Source: Pseudomonadota bacterium | GTDB taxonomy: Bacteria > Pseudomonadota > Gammaproteobacteria > Burkholderiales > Burkholderiaceae_C | DNA length: 11,507 bases | Reading direction: 5' to 3' | Assembly: GCA_023394015.1 (NCBI GenBank) | Contig: JAEXBL010000008.1 | Span: forward strand, 1-11,507 | Part shown: piece by piece, positions 7,473 to 11,507 of the stretch | How the letters are laid out: each line of letters opens with the position of its first letter | Numbering within the stretch: the stretch's first letter is position 1 | The notes under the pieces: generated by a model | Databases searched by the model: none | The model's input: the letters and a program-made list of their open reading frames with translations, nothing else | What the model was told of the DNA's origin: nothing | Position numbers and translations under genes: made by a program

Positions 7473-7585
7473 CCCCCCTGAGGTGGGACAACGCCAGTGG
7501 CCGGGCCAGGCCCGCTCCACGGCGTTCAGGCATGGCCTGCTGCGCGGCCATTCGATGGGGCGCACGTGGCCTGCTTCGCGGCCAC
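7473..7585 (+). repeat. Modular hairpin repeat, copy L (lacks the central module)
   Basis: On the plus strand it starts with CCCCCCTGAGG (7473-7483) and passes directly to the GGGACAACGCC block, so the 7-bp stem module of copies A and B, about 50 bases, is absent. It continues with the main hairpin in imperfect form (7497-7500 / 7517-7520 plus 7502-7506 / 7510-7514), then the perfect GGCC hairpin (7532-7551), and a second version of that hairpin (7566-7585) not seen in A or B. It is inverted relative to A and B and starts four bases upstream of the lplT start codon. Confidence 0.8.
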
Positions 7586-7661
7586 GAACCACCGGGAGTC
7601 AAGCTGGCGGCGGAAATAAAGAATGCGGGAAACAAACGAAACGACCTTGTGAGGTGCGGCG

Positions 7662-7670
7662 GTTATAGCA
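7662..7670 (-). promoter_or_regulatory. Candidate extended -10 promoter for lplT
   Basis: On the minus strand the sequence TGC-TATAAC fits an extended -10 element in the alr-lplT divergent region. No good -35 is present at 17 bases. Transcription from here would give a leader of nearly 190 bases containing repeat copy L. Confidence 0.35.
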
Positions 7671-7713
7671 CGCACCCCCCGGCGCGACATCGCGGTTTGC
7701 CGGGGTGCGCAGG

Positions 7714-7722
7714 TGCCAGAAT
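7714..7722 (+). promoter_or_regulatory. Candidate extended -10 promoter for alr
   Basis: TGC-CAGAAT resembles an extended -10 element; TTGCCG at 7697-7702 is spaced only 14 bases away, so the -35 is doubtful. It would place the start of transcription about 35 bases before the alr ATG. Confidence 0.3.
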
Positions 7723-7762
7723 CCATGGCATCCGCCCCTGATTGCCGCTGCCGCGTCCGCCC

Positions 7763-8860
7763 ATGCCCCGCCCCATCCACGCCACCATCCACACCGGCGC
7801 GCTGCGCCACAACCTGCAGCGCGTGCGCGCCGCCGCGCCGGGCGCGCGGGTGTGGGCCATCGTCAAGGCCAACGCCTACGGCCACGGCATCGAGCGGGCC
7901 TTCGAGGGTCTGCGCGGCGCCGACGGCTTTGCGCTGCTGGACCTGGCCGAGGCCCAGCGCGTGCGCGAGCTGGGCTGGCGCGGCCCGATCCTGCTGCTGG
8001 AGGGTGTGTTCGAGTCGCGCGACCTGGAGCTGTGCTCGCGCCTGCAGCTGTGGCACGCCGTGCACTGCGACGCGCAGATCGACTGGCTGGCCACGCACAA
8101 GACGCACCAGCCGCACCACGTGTTCCTGAAGCTGAACTCGGGCATGAACCGGCTCGGCTTCGCGCCCGAGCGCTTTCGCGCCGCCGCCGCGCGCCTGCAG
8201 GCGCTGCCGCAGGTGGACGAGATCTCGCTGATGACGCACTTCAGCGACGCCGATTCAGGCAAGGGCATCGCCGCACAGTGGGCCGTGTTCCAGCACGCCA
8301 CCGAGGGCCTGGCCGGCGAGCGCAGCGTGTGCAACAGCGCCGCCACCCTGCGCCACGGCCAGCAGCCCGAGGTGCGCGGCGACTGGGTGCGCCCCGGCAT
8401 CGCGGTCTACGGCTCGTCGCCCGACTTTCCCGCCCACGACGCGGCCCACTGGGGCCTGCGCCCGGCGATGAGCCTGAACGCCAAGCTGATTGCCGTCAGC
8501 GAGCTGCCGGCGGGCGCCAGCGTGGGCTACGGCTCCCTCTTCACCGCCGAGGCGCCGATGCGCGTGGGCGTGGCCGCCTGCGGCTATGCCGACGGCTACC
8601 CGCGCCATGCAGTCACCGGCACGCCGGTGCTGGTCGATGGCGTGCGCACCCGCACCCTGGGGCGCGTCAGCATGGACATGCTGGCGGTCGATCTGACCCC
8701 GGTGCCGCAGGCGCGCCTGGGCAGCGAGGTCACGCTGTGGGGCCAGGCCGGCAACGGCGCCGTGCTACCCATCGACGAAGTCGCCCACGCCGCCGGCACC
8801 GTGGGCTACGAGCTGATGTGCGCGCTGGCGCAGCGGGTGCCGACCACGGTGGTGGACTGA
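7763..8860 (+). CDS. alr: Alanine racemase
   Basis: PLP enzyme that interconverts L- and D-alanine, supplying D-Ala for peptidoglycan. With the ATG at 7763 the product has 365 residues, the normal size. The PLP lysine is Lys35 in [13 protein letters not shown]; the second catalytic base is Tyr256 in [12 protein letters not shown]. The N-terminal TIM-barrel domain carries MTHFSDAD and the C-terminal beta domain has [34 protein letters not shown] and [11 protein letters not shown], very close to E. coli DadX/Alr. An in-frame TTG at 7742 would add seven residues (PLPRPP-rich) and is less likely; neither start has a clear Shine-Dalgarno. It is divergent from lplT, and no coding gene follows on the same strand before the structured stretch from 8879. 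It could be a biosynthetic Alr or a catabolic DadX; no dadA is beside it, which favours Alr. Confidence 0.96.
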   Translation: MPRPIHATIHTGALRHNLQRVRAAAPGARVWAIVKANAYGHGIERAFEGLRGADGFALLDLAEAQRVRELGWRGPILLLEGVFESRDLELCSRLQLWHAVHCDAQIDWLATHKTHQPHHVFLKLNSGMNRLGFAPERFRAAAARLQALPQVDEISLMTHFSDADSGKGIAAQWAVFQHATEGLAGERSVCNSAATLRHGQQPEVRGDWVRPGIAVYGSSPDFPAHDAAHWGLRPAMSLNAKLIAVSELPAGASVGYGSLFTAEAPMRVGVAACGYADGYPRHAVTGTPVLVDGVRTRTLGRVSMDMLAVDLTPVPQARLGSEVTLWGQAGNGAVLPIDEVAHAAGTVGYELMCALAQRVPTTVVD

Positions 8861-8878
8861 AGCGCAGCGCACGCAACA

Positions 8879-8969
8879 CATGACGAATGACCGCGCTCTG
8901 ACGAGCGCATGACCCATGACAAAGCGCCGTGCGCGGATCAAGGCCCTTTGTCATTGGCCACTCGTCATG
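8879..8969. other. Three-way-junction inverted repeat downstream of alr
   Basis: Arms 8879-8892 and 8956-8969 pair in register over 14 positions with two mismatches. Inside are a perfect 6-bp hairpin with 4-base loop (8893-8908) and a 9-bp stem (8916-8924 / 8946-8954). The pentamer ATGAC occurs four times on the left side (8880, 8887, 8909, 8916) and its complement twice on the right. No T-run follows, so it is not a standard terminator. It is the first half of the 325-base gene-free gap 8861-9185; 8970-9059 shows nothing I can name, and the remainder is repeat copy B. Confidence 0.6.
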
Positions 8970-9059
8970 GCGCGCCAGCGCCGGTCATCGAGCGCAGCGA
9001 AGCCGTGCTTCATTTCAGTGATCCAGGCCACTCACCTTGCATGAAACTCGAAGCGCATG

Positions 9060-9181
9060 ATGGTCGCGGAGCAGACCATGCGTGGGCGCCGTGGCCGGGG
9101 TTCCCCCGGTCACTGGCGCCGTCCCCATGGGGGAAGCCTGCCCCGGACTTGATCCGGGGACGCCGCAGGCGGCACAGGGGG
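9060..9181 (-). repeat. Modular hairpin repeat, copy B
   Basis: Same block order and orientation as copy A: 7-bp stem with 5-base loop (9141-9147 / 9153-9159), CCCC/GGGG hairpin near 9122-9133, 10-bp main stem with one G-T pair and 3-base loop (9091-9100 / 9104-9113), and the 6-bp terminal hairpin (9060-9065 / 9074-9079). The outer end is degenerate (CACAGGGGG in place of CTCAGGGGG). It lies between the convergent alr and TSUP genes, four bases beyond the TSUP stop. Confidence 0.85.
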
Positions 9182-9185
9182 TATT

Positions 9186-9944
9186 TCACCTCAAAAACGC
9201 GTCCCAGCCCGTCTTCAGAATCAGCGCGCCCACGACCACGATGAACACCCCGCGCACGAAGCCGGCGCCGTGCTTCAGCGCCAGCCGCGTACCAACCAGG
9301 CTGCCGGCCACGTTGGCCACGGCCATCACCAGGCCGATGTGCCACCACACGTGACCCTTCATGGCGAACAGCGCGATGGCGGCCACGTTGGTGGCCACGT
9401 TCAGCAGCTTGGCCGCCGCCGAGGCGTTGAGAAAGTCGTAGCCCAAGAGGCGCACGAACAGGAAGATGAAGAAGCTGCCCGTGCCGGGGCCGAAGAAGCC
9501 GTCGTACCAGCCGATGACGAGGCCGATGGCGCAGGCCAGCGCCGTCTCGCGCCCGCGCGCGTGGCGCGGGGCGTGGGTGCGGCCCAGGTCTTTCTTGGCC
9601 AGGGTGTAGAGCAGCACCGCCAGCAGGATGAAGGGCAGCGCGCGGCGCAGAAAGGCCGGGTCGATCAGCGTGACCACCCAGGCACCAATGAACGAGCCCA
9701 GCAGCGCCGCACCCGCCGCCGGCAGCAGCACCGGCCAGCGCATCTGCACGCGGCGGCTGTACTGCACGGTGGCGATGCCGGTGCCCCAGACCGAGGCGCT
9801 CTTGTTGGTGCCGAACAGCGTGGCCGGCGCGGCCTGGGGATAGACGGCGAACAGCGCCGGCACCAGGATCAGCCCGCCGCCGCCCACGATGGAGTCGATG
9901 CCGCCGGCCAGCAGCGAGGCCAGCGAGATGAGAAGCAGTTCCAT
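9186..9944 (-). CDS. TSUP-family (TauE/SafE) permease, YfcA type
   Basis: Inner-membrane protein of the TSUP family, whose studied members export or import sulfonates, sulfite or related anions; the substrate here is unknown. The 252 residues match the length of E. coli YfcA, with seven to eight hydrophobic segments. Key stretches are GGIDSIVGGGGLILVPAL near the N-terminus, LFGTNKSASVWGT around residue 45, and GWYDGFFGPGTGSFFIF with AKLLNVATNVAA in the second half, the usual YfcA signature. The ATG at 9944 is the first good start. It is transcribed away from argG's terminator and is probably a single-gene unit; -10-like TATCAT on the minus strand (10028-10023) is a weak promoter candidate. 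It converges with alr across the hairpin-rich gap. Confidence 0.93.
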   Translation of the reverse strand: MELLLISLASLLAGGIDSIVGGGGLILVPALFAVYPQAAPATLFGTNKSASVWGTGIATVQYSRRVQMRWPVLLPAAGAALLGSFIGAWVVTLIDPAFLRRALPFILLAVLLYTLAKKDLGRTHAPRHARGRETALACAIGLVIGWYDGFFGPGTGSFFIFLFVRLLGYDFLNASAAAKLLNVATNVAAIALFAMKGHVWWHIGLVMAVANVAGSLVGTRLALKHGAGFVRGVFIVVVGALILKTGWDAFLR

Positions 9945-9956
9945 CGCAGACGATGT

Positions 9957-10020
9957 GTTTTGCTATGAAAAAACAAGCTGCCGGCGCCTGCCTACCGGGC
10001 GCTGAGGGCCGAAAGAGCCC
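9957..10020. repeat. Probable dispersed Comamonadaceae-type intergenic repeat
   Basis: The block opens with TTTTGCTATGAAAAAACAAG and goes on through AGCTGCC to paired GGGC/GCCC segments. It resembles, from memory, a repeat that is common between genes in Acidovorax-like genomes; the 3405-3430 tract shares its A-run and AGCTGCC. It lies directly upstream of the TSUP start and would be in its leader RNA. Confidence 0.4.
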
Positions 10021-10027
10021 GGATGAT

Positions 10028-10059
10028 ACGCCGGGCGCGGCACGGCCGCTGCCCGGCGT
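10028..10059. other. Strong 13-bp hairpin between the argG terminator and the TSUP gene
   Basis: A perfect 9-bp stem (10028-10036 / 10051-10059) continues, past one bulged T, into four more pairs (10037-10040 / 10046-10049) with a 5-base loop. No T-run follows on either strand, so it is not an ordinary terminator. It could form in the leader of the TSUP message or as a cruciform. Confidence 0.5.
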
Positions 10060-10065
10060 GCGGGC

Positions 10066-10094
10066 AAAAAAGAAGGCGCCGATGCTGGCGCCTT
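10066..10094 (-). terminator. Rho-independent terminator of the argG transcription unit
   Basis: On the minus strand, a perfect 8-bp stem AAGGCGCC/GGCGCCTT (10094-10087 with 10080-10073, 6-base loop) is followed after one C by six T (10071-10066). It lies about 250 bases beyond the argG stop and nine bases after the end of a 66-codon open frame, so the argG message probably runs through that stretch to here. Confidence 0.75.
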
Positions 10095-10342
10095 GGAATT
10101 CATCAGCCAGAGGACGGCTGAATCTGAAAGCTTGTTGGTTGTGGTGGTCTGGTTTGTCTCCTGGGCCCCTTCGGCGCCATGGCCGCAGTGGCCGCGGCGC
10201 TTAAAGTGCCTTGAATGTACGTGCGGCCAGCGCCGCCGTACATCAGGATTTGCCCGTAAGCAAAAGCACCCATCCCCCGGCCAGCAGCCCCGCCAAGGCG
10301 CATTTCACAAACTTTAGACTTCGTTTTGGCGCCGTGGCCGGC
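10095..10342 (-). ncRNA. Structured argG 3' region: candidate small RNA or tiny gene
   Basis: This is the gene-free stretch between argG and its terminator. It is less GC-rich than its surroundings and contains a hairpin of nine pairs with one bulge (10217-10226 / 10233-10241) plus further GGCC and GGCGCC inverted repeats. A 66-codon frame on the minus strand (10303-10103, starting MRLGGAAGRGMGAFAYGQ) begins 39 bases after argG and stops just before the terminator. However, 25 of its 66 codons end in A or T and it uses rare AGA, AGG and TTA codons, unlike its neighbours. It has no clear Shine-Dalgarno and the C-terminal half is low-complexity. I therefore favour a long 3' untranslated region or 3'-derived small RNA over a protein. 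No confident internal promoter was seen. Confidence 0.3.

Positions 10343-11507
<1,165 letters not shown>

Noticed and set aside
3941..7741. Open frame of 1266 codons on the plus strand, running through five real genes
   Set aside because: Its product is Arg/Gln/His-rich low-complexity sequence. It runs antisense to the permease and LplT genes and in the wrong frame of the receiver-like gene. In such GC-rich DNA stop codons are rare in shadow frames.
8916..8954. The 9-bp stem downstream of alr as a Rho-independent terminator
   Set aside because: The loop is 21 bases and no T-run follows on either strand; the larger three-way fold explains it better.
6085..9181. The spaced repeats as a CRISPR array or insertion-sequence ends
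   Set aside because: Only three copies lie far apart with genes between them, they are hairpin-rich and in mixed orientation, and there is no transposase, cas gene or target-site duplication.
9270..9968. Plus-strand frame of 232 codons opposite the TSUP gene
   Set aside because: The product is rich in Gln, His, Arg and Ala in the typical antisense pattern; the minus-strand frame has the YfcA signatures.
10103..10303. 66-codon minus-strand frame between argG and its terminator, as a firm protein gene
   Set aside because: Codon use differs strongly from the neighbours (25 of 66 codons end in A/T, with AGA, AGG and TTA), no clear ribosome-binding site was seen, and the C-terminal half is low-complexity. 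Kept only as an alternative within the structured 3' region.

Overview
The window is very GC-rich, with strong G/C preference at third codon positions and tightly packed genes. Gene content and protein similarity point to a beta-proteobacterium of the Burkholderiales, most likely a Comamonadaceae member of the Acidovorax type. This is an inference from remembered gene and repeat styles, since no database was searched. Most of the window is ordinary chromosome: nitrogen uptake, glycolate oxidation, peroxide defence, membrane and cell-wall upkeep, and arginine synthesis. There is no phage, transposase, CRISPR array, tRNA or rRNA.

Layout, left to right. (1) 1-933 (+): 3' part of an AmtB-type ammonium channel gene. 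(2) 1100-3415 (+): glcE and glcF, two subunits of glycolate oxidase, joined by TGA-ATG; glcD is not in the window. (3) 3433-3927 (-): thiol peroxidase of the glutathione peroxidase family, convergent with glcF. (4) 4122-5132 (+): a protein with two degenerate receiver-like domains. (5) 5153-6073 (-): EamA/DMT permease. (6) 6197-7468 (-): lysophospholipid transporter LplT. (7) 7763-8860 (+): alanine racemase, divergent from lplT. (8) 9186-9944 (-): YfcA-type TSUP permease. (9) 10343-11507 (-): argG, cut by the window end.

The intergenic DNA is more unusual than most of the genes. A modular hairpin repeat occurs three times (6085-6207, 7473-7585, 9060-9181). Two copies in opposite orientation sit exactly at the two ends of lplT: one supplies its stop codon, the other the G-rich stretch before its TTG start. 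Downstream of alr, 8879-8969 folds on paper into a three-way junction. Downstream of argG is a GC-poorer, hairpin-rich stretch ending in a clear Rho-independent terminator.

The most interesting point inside a gene is in the ammonium channel. Every pore residue I could place matches E. coli AmtB except the second histidine of the conserved twin-histidine pair, which is proline here. I found no obviously new multi-gene system; the best leads are this pore substitution, the repeat family framing lplT, and the two structured non-coding stretches.
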